Part shown: one piece after another, positions 36,401-42,747 of the stretch | Layout of the letters: every line of letters starts with the position of its first letter | Numbering within the stretch: position 1 is the first letter of the stretch | From: Ridgeia piscesae | Lineage: Eukaryota > Annelida > Polychaeta > Sabellida > Siboglinidae | Direction of reading: 5' to 3' | Length of the DNA: 64,000 nucleotides | Assembly: GCA_025642075.2 (NCBI GenBank) | Contig: JAODUO010000153.1 | Span: 588,501-652,500, forward strand | Position numbers and translations under genes: made by a program | The notes under the pieces: generated by a model | Told to the model about the DNA's origin: nothing | What the model saw: only the letters and a program-made list of their open reading frames with translations | Database searches by the model: none

Positions 36401-36956
36401 GGTGATACTTTCACAATGGAATTATTCTGTCCAATTCCAAACATAATATGTAGGCTTACATTTTTACACTAACCAGGATTATGTGTATGACCCCATCAGT
36501 CGTAGCCGCACCAACACTATCTACACAAGTAATGTTATTTGTGTTAATCGGACAGACCAGACATCTACTATAACAACATGTCTTACATGCAGTTCTCACT
36601 TGAACAACTTTGCATTGTTTTAGATTTGTTTTCTTCAAAACTGCTTTGTGTAATGTATTTATTCAGTGTAATGGCAAGTTGCGCCATATGAAGTAGGTGA
36701 CGTGTGTTGTCCGTTGCAGGCAGACGGCGGCGTCCCTGCCCTGACAGAGGTGCTCACGGCCCCCACCCCACAGCATGTGTCTGAACGCAGCCTCTACACC
36801 ACAAGTGGGTTGGCACTTCAGTTGGAGCGCACAAATACAAGCAAGGGCAAGGAGGCCTTTCTGCAGAACATTTTAGGGGTGGGGCGGGAGGTGTTGTCAC
36901 AGCAACGCCCGCCCTCCCTGCAGGGCATCGTCTTAATACAACGCAGCAACGTGTGA
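4365..36956 (+). CDS. HIF1A: HIF-alpha (hypoxia-inducible factor 1 alpha-like), exons 2-15, first coding exon missing
   Basis: HIF-alpha is the oxygen-labile bHLH-PAS subunit that pairs with ARNT in the nucleus and binds RCGTG elements. Fourteen exons join as 4365-4552, 9391-9548, 20495-20683, 25698-25903, 26793-26899, 27228-27375, 30392-30549, 32117-32203, 32420-32643, 33332-33484, 34024-34139, 34720-35078, 36164-36273 and 36720-36956. After the first base, which closes a codon from the missing exon, they give 2439 nt: 812 codons plus TGA. Numbering from the first full codon: bHLH 1-62, PAS-A about 80-178, PAS-B about 179-331, degradation prolines at 399 (LTHLAP) and 548 (RAPYIPM), C-terminal region 698-812. 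Human HIF-1alpha has 826 residues and prolines 402 and 564, so spacing is conserved. The usual C-terminal DCEVNAP box is not seen. Orthology is judged by eye; HIF-1 versus HIF-2 cannot be separated, as most invertebrates have one HIF-alpha. Confidence 0.95.
4649..6445. repeat. 45-bp minisatellite, about 40 copies, intron 2
   Basis: Units read cttgttttggggtctcatga, then gaagacaaatgtaag, then atacatacag (45 bp in all). Copies are nearly identical, with a few a/c or g/a variants and two short internal insertions near 6295-6385. Because 45 is a multiple of three and stops are rare, reading frames of up to 583 codons open on both strands; these are repeat by-products. It begins about 100 bp after the exon 2 donor. 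Each unit holds a donor-like aatGTAAGA and an acceptor-like catacag. Confidence 0.97.
6446..9390. other. intron 2 remainder, no gene seen
   Basis: AT-rich intron without long ORFs of family likeness or clear repeats. The conserved exon 3 follows directly. Confidence 0.6.
9391..9548 (+). CDS. HIF1A: HIF-alpha exon 3: start of PAS-A
   Basis: Acceptor gcggttgtag, donor GT at 9549. It joins in phase to exon 2 through a split valine codon and ends in phase 0. It encodes [15 protein letters not shown] and [20 protein letters not shown], the first half of PAS-A, which serves dimerisation with ARNT. Human HIF-1alpha also breaks after GLTQ, from memory. Confidence 0.95.
10262..11045. repeat. 37-bp minisatellite, about 20 copies, intron 3
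   Basis: Units read ctgcaatgtaccacttggtt, then gtactgctgtatcacac (37 bp), alternating with variants having tctatcatacctac. The unit contains no TAA, TAG or TGA, so all three plus frames stay open for over 700 bp. Since 37 is not a multiple of three, each frame cycles through all readings. Probably non-coding: it lies in the middle of intron 3. Confidence 0.97.
11046..13380. other. intron 3 segment, no gene seen
   Basis: No supported gene. A SINE-tail-like segment lies at about 12270-12325; the rest shows nothing I recognise. Confidence 0.55.
12270..12325 (-). mobile_element. possible SINE 3' segment
   Basis: The sequence with tttagacagcgcaatatcc, then catgctcaaagtgctgtac resembles, in reverse, the common animal SINE tail with GCGCT blocks (..AAAGCGCT..GAGCATG..GCGCTATA). 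Short and diverged; recognised from memory only. Confidence 0.35.
13381..13835. repeat. left terminal module (MITE-like, 18-bp TIRs)
   Basis: Bounded by GGGCTCATGACACAGTTA and its inverse. About 98-99% identical by eye to 15949-16406: a few substitutions and A-run length changes only. It contains no ORF of note. Confidence 0.85.
14634..15455 (+). pseudogene. Mutator-like transposase N-terminal part, truncated
   Basis: A 273-codon ORF within the composite element. The part from [16 protein letters not shown] through [20 protein letters not shown] and [19 protein letters not shown] resembles the N-terminal zinc-ribbon and helical portion of metazoan Mutator-like transposase proteins (Pfam Mutator, PF20700, from memory). 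The protein stops shortly after, before any DDE catalytic core could be encoded; a Ser/Arg-rich continuation in another frame (15453-15617, with SLRSRKS) suggests a frameshift or a separate reading. The start Met is uncertain (14634 or 14682). Probably a dead or non-autonomous copy, not part of the host gene. Confidence 0.5.
15949..16406. repeat. right terminal module (MITE-like, 18-bp TIRs)
   Basis: Second copy of the module in the same orientation. Flanks are tatta on the left and taatg on the right, so on its own it would fit a TA target. The high identity to the left copy implies recent duplication or gene conversion. Confidence 0.85.
16808..16892. repeat. G-rich tract, quadruplex-prone
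   Basis: About 85 bases of GGGG/GGGCG runs on the plus strand, including a 13-G run, in an otherwise AT-rich intron. Many G-runs with single-C loops satisfy the G3+N1-7 quadruplex rule. Confidence 0.9.
16893..18967. other. intron 3 segment, no gene seen
   Basis: AT-rich with no supported coding region. Contains one copy of a dispersed repeat (17196-17314). Confidence 0.55.
17196..17314. repeat. dispersed repeat family 1, copy A
   Basis: Shares the block ttaggcagtgactatgaatt, then caaaacacatttcattcat and a tail with cttggccca, with copies at 23428-23553 and 30998-31166. A tail fragment also recurs near 21068-21108. Family identity unknown. Confidence 0.65.
18968..19318. repeat. 23-bp minisatellite built on the exon 4 acceptor, about 13 copies
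   Basis: Unit gtgagtgttgtagattgagc followed by cat. It contains gtgttgtag|attgagc, the exact bases of the exon 4 splice acceptor and the first coding bases of exon 4. It is followed directly by the 57-bp array, which shares this core. Intron 3. Confidence 0.95.
19330..20352. repeat. 57-bp minisatellite built on the exon 4 acceptor, about 18 copies
   Basis: Unit is gttggtgtgttgtag, then attgagctggtgggccacag, then gccactgtgtttgtcctg and ttgt. The stretch after tag matches exon 4 for 18-19 bases (exon: attgagcttgtgggccacag), keeping the codons for IELVGH. A degenerate further copy at about 20446-20478 extends the likeness to acagtgtttgacctca, deeper exon sequence. 57 bp is a multiple of three, hence spurious ORFs on both strands. 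Confidence 0.97.
20495..20683 (+). CDS. HIF1A: HIF-alpha exon 4: rest of PAS-A
   Basis: Acceptor gggtgtgttgtag, donor GT at 20684; 63 codons, phase 0 at both ends. It encodes [20 protein letters not shown], then [17 protein letters not shown] and NLKSATYK, a close match to the human [19 protein letters not shown] and MKCTLTSRGR segments. The acceptor and the first 18-20 coding bases are the seed of the repeat arrays that lie before it (18968-20352), so correct splicing needs choice of the last of many similar sites. Confidence 0.96.
21103..21446. repeat. interrupted (AT)n / ATATGT tracts
   Basis: Three long AT runs (about 21103-21130, 21176-21210 and 21289-21446) with GTAT interruptions; spurious Tyr/Ile ORF only. 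Confidence 0.95.
22228..22306. repeat. 7-bp GAGCACA microsatellite, about 11 copies
   Basis: Consecutive agagcac/acagagc heptamers; no stop in several frames. Confidence 0.95.
23428..23553. repeat. dispersed repeat family 1, copy B
   Basis: Aligned by eye to 30998-31166 through tgtttctggtcatctcata, then ggtgattacaatgaa and gactaggcagtgact. Lies in intron 4. Confidence 0.65.
24030..24043 (-). promoter_or_regulatory. CTCF-like motif, intron 4
   Basis: On the minus strand reads TCAGTAGGTGGCAG, one mismatch to CCASYAGRKGGCRS, followed by CAC. Confidence 0.45.
25698..25903 (+). CDS. HIF1A: HIF-alpha exon 5: PAS-A/PAS-B linker and first part of PAS-B
   Basis: Acceptor ctccactgcag, donor GT at 25904; enters in phase 0 and leaves two bases of an Arg codon. 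It encodes VIRCSGRL, then [20 protein letters not shown] and [14 protein letters not shown]. The segment [10 protein letters not shown] followed by FLSRH..DMKF is diagnostic of HIF-alpha among bHLH-PAS proteins. Confidence 0.97.
25904..26792. other. intron 5
   Basis: 889 bp between two well-supported PAS-B exons; nothing further seen. Confidence 0.85.
26793..26899 (+). CDS. HIF1A: HIF-alpha exon 6: PAS-B middle
   Basis: Acceptor attgacctgtag, donor GT at 26900. Completes the split Arg, then encodes [20 protein letters not shown] and [24 protein letters not shown] is the HIF PAS-B signature. Leaves one base of a Leu codon. Confidence 0.95.
26900..27227. other. intron 6
   Basis: 328 bp; nothing further seen. 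Confidence 0.85.
27228..27375 (+). CDS. HIF1A: HIF-alpha exon 7: end of PAS-B and PAC region
   Basis: Acceptor cattgttgcag, donor GT at 27376. Encodes [39 protein letters not shown] and VVCVNFMI, matching human [29 protein letters not shown] and QPQCIVCVNYVVS. Leaves AG, which becomes Ser with the first base of exon 8. Confidence 0.96.
27376..28291. other. intron 7, first part
   Basis: No coding sequence or repeat recognised. Confidence 0.6.
28292..29008. repeat. 20-bp satellite, about 36 copies, intron 7
   Basis: Unit cactagtgtcagcactgtgt with the palindrome CACTAGTG; some units carry an extra tc, others read cagtaatgtcagcacta. Stops occur in all frames. Confidence 0.97.
29508..30391. repeat. 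48-bp minisatellite built on the exon 8 acceptor, about 18-19 copies
   Basis: Each unit holds ggtgtttgttgttgcag followed by tggggtggaggaggtcatga, then gtccatgacct. The same ggtgtttgttgttgcag forms the real exon 8 acceptor at 30391, and exon 8 begins tggggttgaggagg, one base different from the units. Some units lack 8 bp (40-bp form), including the last ones before the exon. The array ends exactly at the true splice site. Confidence 0.97.
30392..30549 (+). CDS. HIF1A: HIF-alpha exon 8: linker after PAS-B
   Basis: Acceptor tgtttgttgttgcag, donor GT at 30550. In phase it gives [20 protein letters not shown] and [20 protein letters not shown], aligning with human SGIIQHDLIFS at its start. The rest is acidic and little conserved, as expected for the linker towards the degradation domain. 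Exon placement rests on phase fit, the SG(V/I) match and the open frame. The acceptor and the first 14 coding bases are copied in the array directly upstream. Confidence 0.88.
30998..31166. repeat. dispersed repeat family 1, copy C
   Basis: The longest copy; includes tgtttctggtcatctcata, gactaggcagtgactatgat and gacttcagggcctcttggcc. Lies in intron 8. Confidence 0.65.
31754..31983. repeat. (CCCT)n tract, about 55 copies
   Basis: Pure CCCT over about 160 bp, then interrupted with TCTCCCTCTC up to 31983. Polypyrimidine on the plus strand and GGGA repeats on the minus strand. It ends about 135 bp before the exon 9 acceptor. Confidence 0.97.
32117..32203 (+). CDS. HIF1A: HIF-alpha exon 9: N-terminal oxygen-dependent degradation site
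   Basis: Acceptor ttatgttgttgcag, donor GT at 32204; phase 1 at both ends. Encodes [20 protein letters not shown] followed by PLCFPSQ. LTHLAP fits the LxxLAP consensus of prolyl hydroxylase (PHD/EGLN) targets; the target Pro codon is 32158-32160 (visible residue 399; human Pro402 in LTLLAPAAGD). Hydroxylation there would recruit VHL. A small 87-bp exon devoted to this site. Confidence 0.92.
32420..32643 (+). CDS. HIF1A: HIF-alpha exon 10: linker within degradation domain
   Basis: Acceptor catgtttgttgcag, donor GT at 32644 (tatGTAAGT); phase 1 in, phase 0 out. Encodes [20 protein letters not shown], then a Ser/Thr/Asp-rich stretch ending in [12 protein letters not shown]. Poorly conserved in the family. 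The last 30 or so bases and the donor are the first unit of a tandem array continuing into intron 10. Confidence 0.85.
32614..32870. repeat. 31-32-bp minisatellite built on the exon 10 end and donor, about 8 copies
   Basis: The first unit is exonic: gttgacactaccccagccta, then tGTAAGTcac (exon/intron border at 32643/32644). The following units read ttgacactatcccag, ttgacactaccccagcctat (with GTAAAT), ttgacactacctgag, ttgatactgcatcag and three ttgacactacct units. Divergence is higher than in the other arrays. Confidence 0.9.
32871..33331. other. intron 10, second part
   Basis: No feature recognised apart from a local repeat of ctagaatcgtattctg at about 33179 and 33217. Confidence 0.6.
33332..33484 (+). 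CDS. HIF1A: HIF-alpha exon 11: linker within degradation domain
   Basis: Acceptor ttgccctctccag, donor GT at 33485; 51 codons, phase 0 at both ends. Encodes [20 protein letters not shown] through [10 protein letters not shown]. Ser/Pro/Asp-rich and not alignable by eye; supported by strong splice sites, an open frame and phase fit with both neighbours. Confidence 0.82.
33485..34023. other. intron 11
   Basis: 539 bp, AT-rich; nothing recognised. Confidence 0.8.
34024..34139 (+). CDS. HIF1A: HIF-alpha exon 12: C-terminal oxygen-dependent degradation site
   Basis: Acceptor gtctggtgcag, donor GT at 34140 (atgagGTAAAA). Encodes [20 protein letters not shown], then [24 protein letters not shown] matches the human LEMLAPYIPMDDDFQL box; the target Pro codon is 34048-34050 (visible residue 548; human Pro564). 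The LxxLAP consensus is MxxRAP here. Acidic residues and DLVF after the box fit the N-terminal transactivation segment. Confidence 0.94.
34555..34690 (+). mobile_element. tRNA-derived SINE, intron 12
   Basis: An A box TGGCACAGTGG (34569-34579) fits TRGYNNARNNG exactly. A B-box-like GTTTGAACC (34614-34622) follows at tRNA-like spacing with one mismatch to GWTCRANNC. The 3' part carries ggcactggatactgcgctat, then ataagaacc, a GCGCTATATAAG block common to invertebrate and fish SINE tails, ending in a T-rich stretch. No target duplication found. Confidence 0.7.
34720..35078 (+). CDS. HIF1A: HIF-alpha exon 13: inhibitory/low-complexity region
   Basis: Acceptor ttctaactgcag, donor GT at 35079; the longest coding exon seen (359 bp). 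Completes a split Arg and encodes [20 protein letters not shown], then a [15 protein letters not shown] basic patch that could serve nuclear import, then Pro-rich [17 protein letters not shown] and a Thr/Val run [16 protein letters not shown]. Leaves one base of a Gly codon. No close family match beyond position; support is frame, phase and splice sites. Confidence 0.82.
35322..35645. repeat. 29-bp minisatellite, intron 13, about 10 copies
   Basis: Unit gattgtggtatgttcatacc then gagtgctgt. Two alternating forms, gtggtggtatg and gattgtggtatg. It decays towards 35645 and continues as the related 27-bp array. Confidence 0.93.
35677..36163. repeat. 27-bp minisatellite abutting the exon 14 acceptor, about 17 copies
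   Basis: Unit gctgtggttagtgtgttcac plus a variable 7-mer (tccaagt, tctgagt, tgctgct). The final unit turns into the true acceptor gctgctgtggttgtag at 36163. Each unit also has gtggttag, a weak acceptor-like AG. It shares the gtgctgtg core with the 29-bp array. Confidence 0.93.
36164..36273 (+). CDS. HIF1A: HIF-alpha exon 14: C-terminal region
   Basis: Acceptor ctgtggttgtag, donor GT at 36274 (gagGTAACT). Encodes [20 protein letters not shown], then [17 protein letters not shown]. Leu-rich LLNLLV may correspond to the segment before the C-terminal activation domain. Phase 1 in, phase 0 out. A 27-bp tandem array runs up to the acceptor. Confidence 0.82.
36274..36719. other. intron 14
   Basis: 446 bp; no convincing extra exon carrying the missing C-terminal activation box was found. 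Confidence 0.7.
36720..36956 (+). CDS. HIF1A: HIF-alpha exon 15: divergent C-terminus and stop
   Basis: Acceptor tgtccgttgcag; 78 codons to TGA at 36954-36956. Encodes [20 protein letters not shown] at its start and [20 protein letters not shown] near its end. [10 protein letters not shown] can be set against human GLPQLTSYDCEVNAP, and PSLQG against the terminal NLLQG, but the factor-inhibiting-HIF (FIH) target Asn is not present. The other two frames hit stops early. Because the family's end is poorly matched, an alternative last exon cannot be excluded. Confidence 0.75.
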   Translation, partial: ADGGVPALTEVLTAPTPQHVSERSLYTTSGLALQLERTNTSKGKEAFLQNILGVGREVLSQQRPPSLQGIVLIQRSNV

Positions 36957-39085
36957 CGCGGTCGTGTGTGTGTGCCCTACACGCGATGTAGCTTCTAGCG
37001 CAAATTGCGCGAACCAATGACCACCCTATGATGCTTACGTCTGTGACTTGAGATGGACGCAATGTTTTGAGGAGGTCGCCACATGCTGGCGACAGTTAGT
37101 ATTATCTTGCGTCGTACGTACTAGCGTACGTACGTCGCGACATGTTTCCGTGCACAGTCAGAAGTTTGTATGTAATGTGCTTAGAGAGATAGACGAAGAC
37201 ATAGGGATGGAGAAATATTTATATTTTCGATAATTAATGTTTGGTAACGGCAGAATTGTGGAGCGAATGTTCGCTTGCGCTGCAGTGCTGTAGTGACTCG
37301 CACCGTTGTTGGCACCCCAACGTTTCCCAACCAAAGCAGTTGTTTTATGTATCACTATTACATGTGTAATGCGCAGGCACAACAAGCCGTCTTCTCAGCA
37401 GCTGAGGAAGCAGAACGTGCTGCAGTTGTAGCTGTAGCTGTGTTTTGACATTGCAGAAGTGATGTGTGTTGTCCATTTAGAGCAATGCAGACTTGTTTTG
37501 CTTGCATTGACATATTGATGGTTTTAAGTTTCCGAATCTTTGTGCATGTTCCCCGTACACGTGCGTGCGCCGAGCACACACGTGCACTGTGCATGGTCAT
37601 CTGAGTTGTGCACAGGCAACATTTTAGCTTCTGCCCACGAAGGGGAAATCAACGAATTTTTGGAGTGGGTGCATCCTCCTTGTTGTACCATTGTTGATAA
37701 TGATCACTTCTCAGAACTGTGTTCCTCTAGCCTGTTGTTGTCATCGGAAATCATATGTGAAAGTTGATTTGAAACATACTGCGAAGTGCTTATGTGTAAA
37801 AATTATATGTTATGTATGTGTCGATGAGTACACTGTATAATCTGACCGCACGTCGGTGAATTTCTGTTCGGTTTGCACCTACTACGATCTGAGCATTGAG
37901 TAGTTCCTTGTGGCAGGTGAGAATGTGTTTATAGGCAGTTACGGTAGTTGCAAGTGTACAAAACGATCCTCAAGTAGTGGGCTGCTTTGCGCTAGAATGT
38001 GTTGCTGTTTGATTATATGACGCTGCCTGCAGTTTCTGCTGCTGTGTTGGTTAACGTAGTGTAATGTAGGCATTGAATGGTCGTCACTGAGTGCATTTCT
38101 GTAACCTGTATTCAGTACCTATAGAATGTCGGCAAGCACAAATTATCGTGGACAAATACGCGAAACAAGAGCAGTGGTGCTGGGATAGTTGCGTGCATGC
38201 GTCACACCAAAGCTGCATGCAGCAGCGCACCGCGAATTCGGACAGGTTTTTGCAGGATAGACATTTATAATCTTTTGTGGTCCCGTTCGCGGGGCCCAGT
38301 AGGGGGATAGTTACGATGTCAGGAGGACTGCAGCACGAGGTCAAAGGTCATCTGCCACCTCGGTAGTAGAAGTCGTTGCTGTTAGTTCGGTCGCTCTCAG
38401 CACACTGTACAGTCGTGTGAATTTCTATTTTATTATATACCATTTGACAGTATAATCTGACTGTGGGCTGCAGGATGCCGCCAGATGGGGAGACGGGGTC
38501 GGTCATGTTCGGTGAAGCGTTTGGGGGCATGTGTAGCAGCGTGTTGATGTATTTACACGTCTTTACTTATGTTAGCGGAATATCTCTACGCTCATGACAC
38601 TAGCAGGCAAGGCTGTGCGTCGATGTGTCGATGGCGGAGGTGTCGGATCGGTGACACGCTCACACCAGCTTCACACTCCCGCGGGAGTTTCGTAACAAGT
38701 TTCGTGGTTGAGCGAGTTCACTAGGGTATTCTCTGCCACGCCACATCCCTGCTGTCGCACATGGAAACTGACATTGTCGTTGCAGTCTGCCAACAGGTTG
38801 GTGGAATACTACTGTGTCGTCATGTCATTGTGAAAGTACATTGTGTCACTGTCACATCATGATGTTGGTTTGTGACAGTCAGAGACTTCAGTTGCAGTGC
38901 ATGGTGTTTGATGTCACATTGGGGACAATTGTGACACTTCGCTAGTGTGTGATGTGACACTGAAGACAAACCCTACAGTCACCTGTGTGTGACAGGAGCT
39001 CCTTGGTGAGTCGTTGACAGTGTCTCCAGTCATCCACAACACATCGTGACAGTCTCTACATGATGTACCATTGACAGCTGCAAGA

Positions 39086-39106
39086 GGTGGTTTCAATTAA
39101 ACCACC
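39086..39106 (+). other. 8-bp perfect hairpin in probable 3' UTR
   Basis: GGTGGTTT, loop CAATT, AAACCACC. The loop-stem edge contains the ATTAAA hexamer. Confidence 0.6.
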
Positions 39107-39177
39107 GTTTGATTTCGGTTAGTTTTATAACAGTGGGTGAGCTCTTTTAAGAAGGATTTTAGGAGAATGGGAGAAGT

Positions 39178-39230
39178 GTGGCCTAGTGGGAGAGAGTGGG
39201 AGAGAGGGGGAGAGAGGGGGAGAGGCAGGA
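39178..39230. repeat. short GGGAGAGA tract
   Basis: Five or so gggagagag units with small changes. Confidence 0.85.
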
Positions 39231-39800
39231 GAATGTTGTAAATAGTGCCGCAGACTTTAAGAGGTTGCAACGTATTATGCTAAAATCTAGAATATTATAT
39301 ATGAACTCTTATTGTGTTGTTGTCGGGCAAGTGTGACGGCAGCAGTGTCATGCCGCATTGACATCATCACTGGTGACACTATCAGTGTTTTTATTTTGTG
39401 GCACTCGTGACATTGGTTCATGTTAACGAGTAATCTTTGTGTCATTACAATGACTTTAAACACAATTTTCTGAATTATGTCACCTTTGACATTTGATGAT
39501 GTAAGATTTTTAGGTGATGGTGTCAGTGAGACATGATCTCGGGCTGGTGTCACGAGTGACACGTTATGTCACTAAAGTGTCACCAGTGATGTAACTGTAG
39601 TGTCACCAGTGATGTATGTCACTTTTATGTCAGCAGTGACGTGACATGATGTCTGACAGGCGTTGTCATCAGAGATCCATAAGCTGACACCTATACCATT
39701 ATTACGTGGAATTGATCAATTTACCTGGTGAATGTCACTTTGTACTCGATACTGCACCAAATTAGAGAATATATCATCTGTGTAATAAAAACTAGCGCAG

Positions 39801-41046
39801 AAATCTAGGTTGACTTGTTGACTTGTTGTCTTGGGAGGCTGCACGAGGACAGAGTGACAGGTGACACAGGATGACCCTCGGTCAGTGTCTACCTCCATCC
39901 ATCATCTTTCTAAATATCTCTATATTTTTATTTTCAAGATAGCTACTTGGTCTGCCGGTCAAACAAGGTAGATATGACCGGTTAGTGAAATATTGTCTAC
40001 GTTAGTCTGTTGGAGAAGTGAGTATTGTAGGTGAAATGATTTTCATGAATTTTCTCCCAGTGGACATAAAAGTATTGTCATTGTGAAAATTGGAGAATGG
40101 CAGAAATGACAAATGCCTTTAGACAAATTTAAACAGTAACAGAAATTATGTTATTTACTTATATAGGATTCCTTTTTCTAAAGGTATTTCACATCCTGTT
40201 TTGCTTTGTTATTCTCGGCTTATTCCCAAATGCACATCCAAAATCCAAAGTTGTTTAGTCCTTGTGGTCGAAATTCCAACGAACTCACGGCTTCATTCTG
40301 CGTCCACCATTCACCCACCATTGGCTGCCATGTCTCAGAAACCTTCAACATGTCTTGTTATTCTCTGATGTAAGTTTGCACAGACGTGCCGTGCCTTAGG
40401 GTATTGCTACTACTGTATGTGAAACCTAAATTTGATTAAATCATTCCTAAGGTTCTACATGGCCCCAAAATGGGTCATTTTTCAGTTTGCCTTTTTCAAA
40501 AAGTGTTCAGTAACCTTTCTGTGAGTGTGCATTGACATGTCTCAGGGTAATGTCACTGTATACAAACGATTTTATTGAATCTTTCTAATGGCCTTCCAAA
40601 AAAACTAATGTTAATGTTTTACCTGTTTTTGCTTGTGAGTATTTGCAGAGTGCTAGAGATTGTAAACACCCAGTGTGAGTTGTGCTTTGCACTCACCCGA
40701 CCTGGAGGGGTTGCTCCCAGCCCCCCTTGTAGTATCATCACACCTATTATAAAAAGACATTTCACTCGCTGTTTTTCTGACCTGGCAACTGAGCGTACAT
40801 CTAGTGATTGGATTGCATACGGAGGAAAACGACCGAATCTCTATGACGGGGGTCGGAACAAAACTACACATGCAAGCACGCTTGCAATTGAACCACTGAA
40901 CGCCACATTGTAAGGTTTACGCTATGCAAAGCAATGAGGTGATTGAGAAAGGTCGAGGCGGAACGATGTTGCTTGCAACATGGTTGAATGCAATGCCTCT
41001 TGTGTGTGCGACATGATTGCTGTAACAAATCTAACTGGTCCCCAGC
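39801..41046. other. intergenic stretch, no gene supported
   Basis: Contains an open stretch at 40575-40913 (112 codons) with no recognised domain; I do not call it a gene. Confidence 0.5.
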
Positions 41047-41060
41047 CCACCAGGTGGCGC
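41047..41060 (+). promoter_or_regulatory. CTCF-like motif 1
   Basis: CCACCAGGTGGCGC, a full match to the CTCF consensus CCASYAGRKGGCRS. Confidence 0.6.
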
Positions 41061-42148
41061 CTCTCAGATAGCAACAAGTGTAGAGTGACTTGGAAAATAT
41101 TTGGGAACCAGTTTATGCAGGACGTGGATTACTTTTATCGTTTATGTCATATGGCTACACACCAGGGAAGAAATCACTTTCATCCTAAATATAAGTCCAG
41201 TCAGTGATTTGAATTTTAACGTCAAATGAATTTAATGTAATCTGAGATTTTTTTATTTCTGCTTATGACAGTTCATTGAAAAATTATGTTGGTGGGTAGA
41301 GACAGTTACATTACATACTCATGGATCAATAACATAAAAAATACTACTGTAAATTAATGCAAAATGCACTTTTTTTTTAACTAACTGCATACATTAATTG
41401 TATTGTTCACAACAGTCACGTTATGTGCAAGGATGTTCACATATCTAATGGATTGAATGAAGTGTAGGTAGTTTTAATGTTGCACTCAACGACCATACAT
41501 CCAGAATAGTTTCAATGTGTAATATACAATACAAATATACGATGTAAATATTAAGAAATATTAATATTCTTGTGTGCACATATTTCAAAAATAATTCAGT
41601 ATTGAAAATATGTTAAATATGCTGCAGATGCTGATTTGATGCTGTTTGATGCTGTTCAAATACACGTTAATATGTGCATCAAGTACATTTTTCTTGTAAA
41701 ATGAGTGTCTTCTGTTCTGTACCAAGGCAAATAATTTCCAATTGTTAGAATATAACTGCACTTTTGTTGACACATAATTCTACCCCTTGAATTGCCTAGG
41801 AGCACCACCTGCAACACAAAATGTACAATATTATTAGTTCCCTAATTACCCATATATTAAATAGTGTATGGAGTAAATATTGGCAAATGAACACATGCGA
41901 CACTGTGTAAGAAACAGTCTATGTTCAGACTTAATTAAGTTAATATAGCTGTTCAATTAATAACACATACACTCAGATTTTTTTTTGAGTGTATCTTGGC
42001 TTAAATAGCATAGCCTAAAACAACTATTCGTGGACAAATAAGAGTCGTTTCTGTGCGCATATGTTGCAGAGGTAATGTAACAATTGCCGGCTGATTCTAG
42101 CCGAAATGAAGTGGAGCAGGTTAGGCATTAGCCTTGATTACCCAGACT
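41061..42148. other. intergenic stretch, nothing recognised
   Basis: AT-rich; no ORF with likeness to a known family. Confidence 0.55.
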
Positions 42149-42162
42149 CCGCGAGGTGGCAG
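42149..42162 (+). promoter_or_regulatory. CTCF-like motif 2
   Basis: CCGCGAGGTGGCAG, a full match to the CCGCGNGGNGGCAG form of the CTCF core. Flanks attacccagact and cacgtttaagcccctca resemble those of motif 3. Confidence 0.65.
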
Positions 42163-42381
42163 CACGTTTAAGCCCCTCAAATAATATTATGCCTGGTAGT
42201 GTTTATGCTCTATACCGATGTTGCCACCAACTCACCAAGGTGGCCTTACCACCAGAATAGGGTAGAGACGCTGATTGGATTGGTCAGGCCAACATTGAAC
42301 TTATATTAACGAAACAAATACACATTTGCAGTTGTTTATAAACGCGGAATTACGGCAGGGTAATCCTCAATTACCCATGCC

Positions 42382-42395
42382 CCGTGAGGTGGCAA
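42382..42395 (+). promoter_or_regulatory. CTCF-like motif 3
   Basis: CCGTGAGGTGGCAA, two mismatches to CCGCGNGGNGGCAG. Flanked by attacccatgc and cactgtttaattcgcccctca, clearly related to motif 2. Confidence 0.5.
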
Positions 42396-42747
42396 CACTG
42401 TTTAATTCGCCCCTCACACGGGTAACATTAAAAACACAGCTAAGTGACCAGGCTGTCTTTTTGGCGAAGTTACGCGCCCGAGCGACAGTCGGTTGCTAGA
42501 CTGGTTAGAAATTGGATTGTGGGAAAATGACTCAATGAGGTATGGGAATTTCACGAATGTTATGCAGCACGTGCGTAAATAATGTATGAAATATGAATAC
42601 CTTAATTTGAAAGCCATAGCAAGAAATCAAACTTCAAGAAACGTTACAACGTCCGCCTATGGTGAAAATAATTGTGGTGTCTACCCTGGTAATACGTCTT
42701 CGGTGTGATGCTGTGTGGCACTCGGCAACTGGAGGTTATCCAGTCCC

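Larger units (their letters stand above)
36957..39800 (+). other. HIF1A: probable HIF-alpha 3' UTR and flank
   Basis: Sequence after the stop is more CpG-rich than the introns and lacks long ORFs. Candidate poly(A) signals are ATTAAA at 39096-39101 and AATAAA at 39784-39789; neither is proven. HIF1A messages usually have long 3' UTRs. The end point is a guess. Confidence 0.4.

Noticed and set aside
37100..37140. Palindromic cgtacgta cluster as a regulatory site
   Set aside because: Short alternating GTAC/CGTA runs form such palindromes easily; no other evidence.
40575..40913. 112-codon ORF as a gene
   Set aside because: No domain, no splice or promoter support, and codon pattern not distinct from its flanks.
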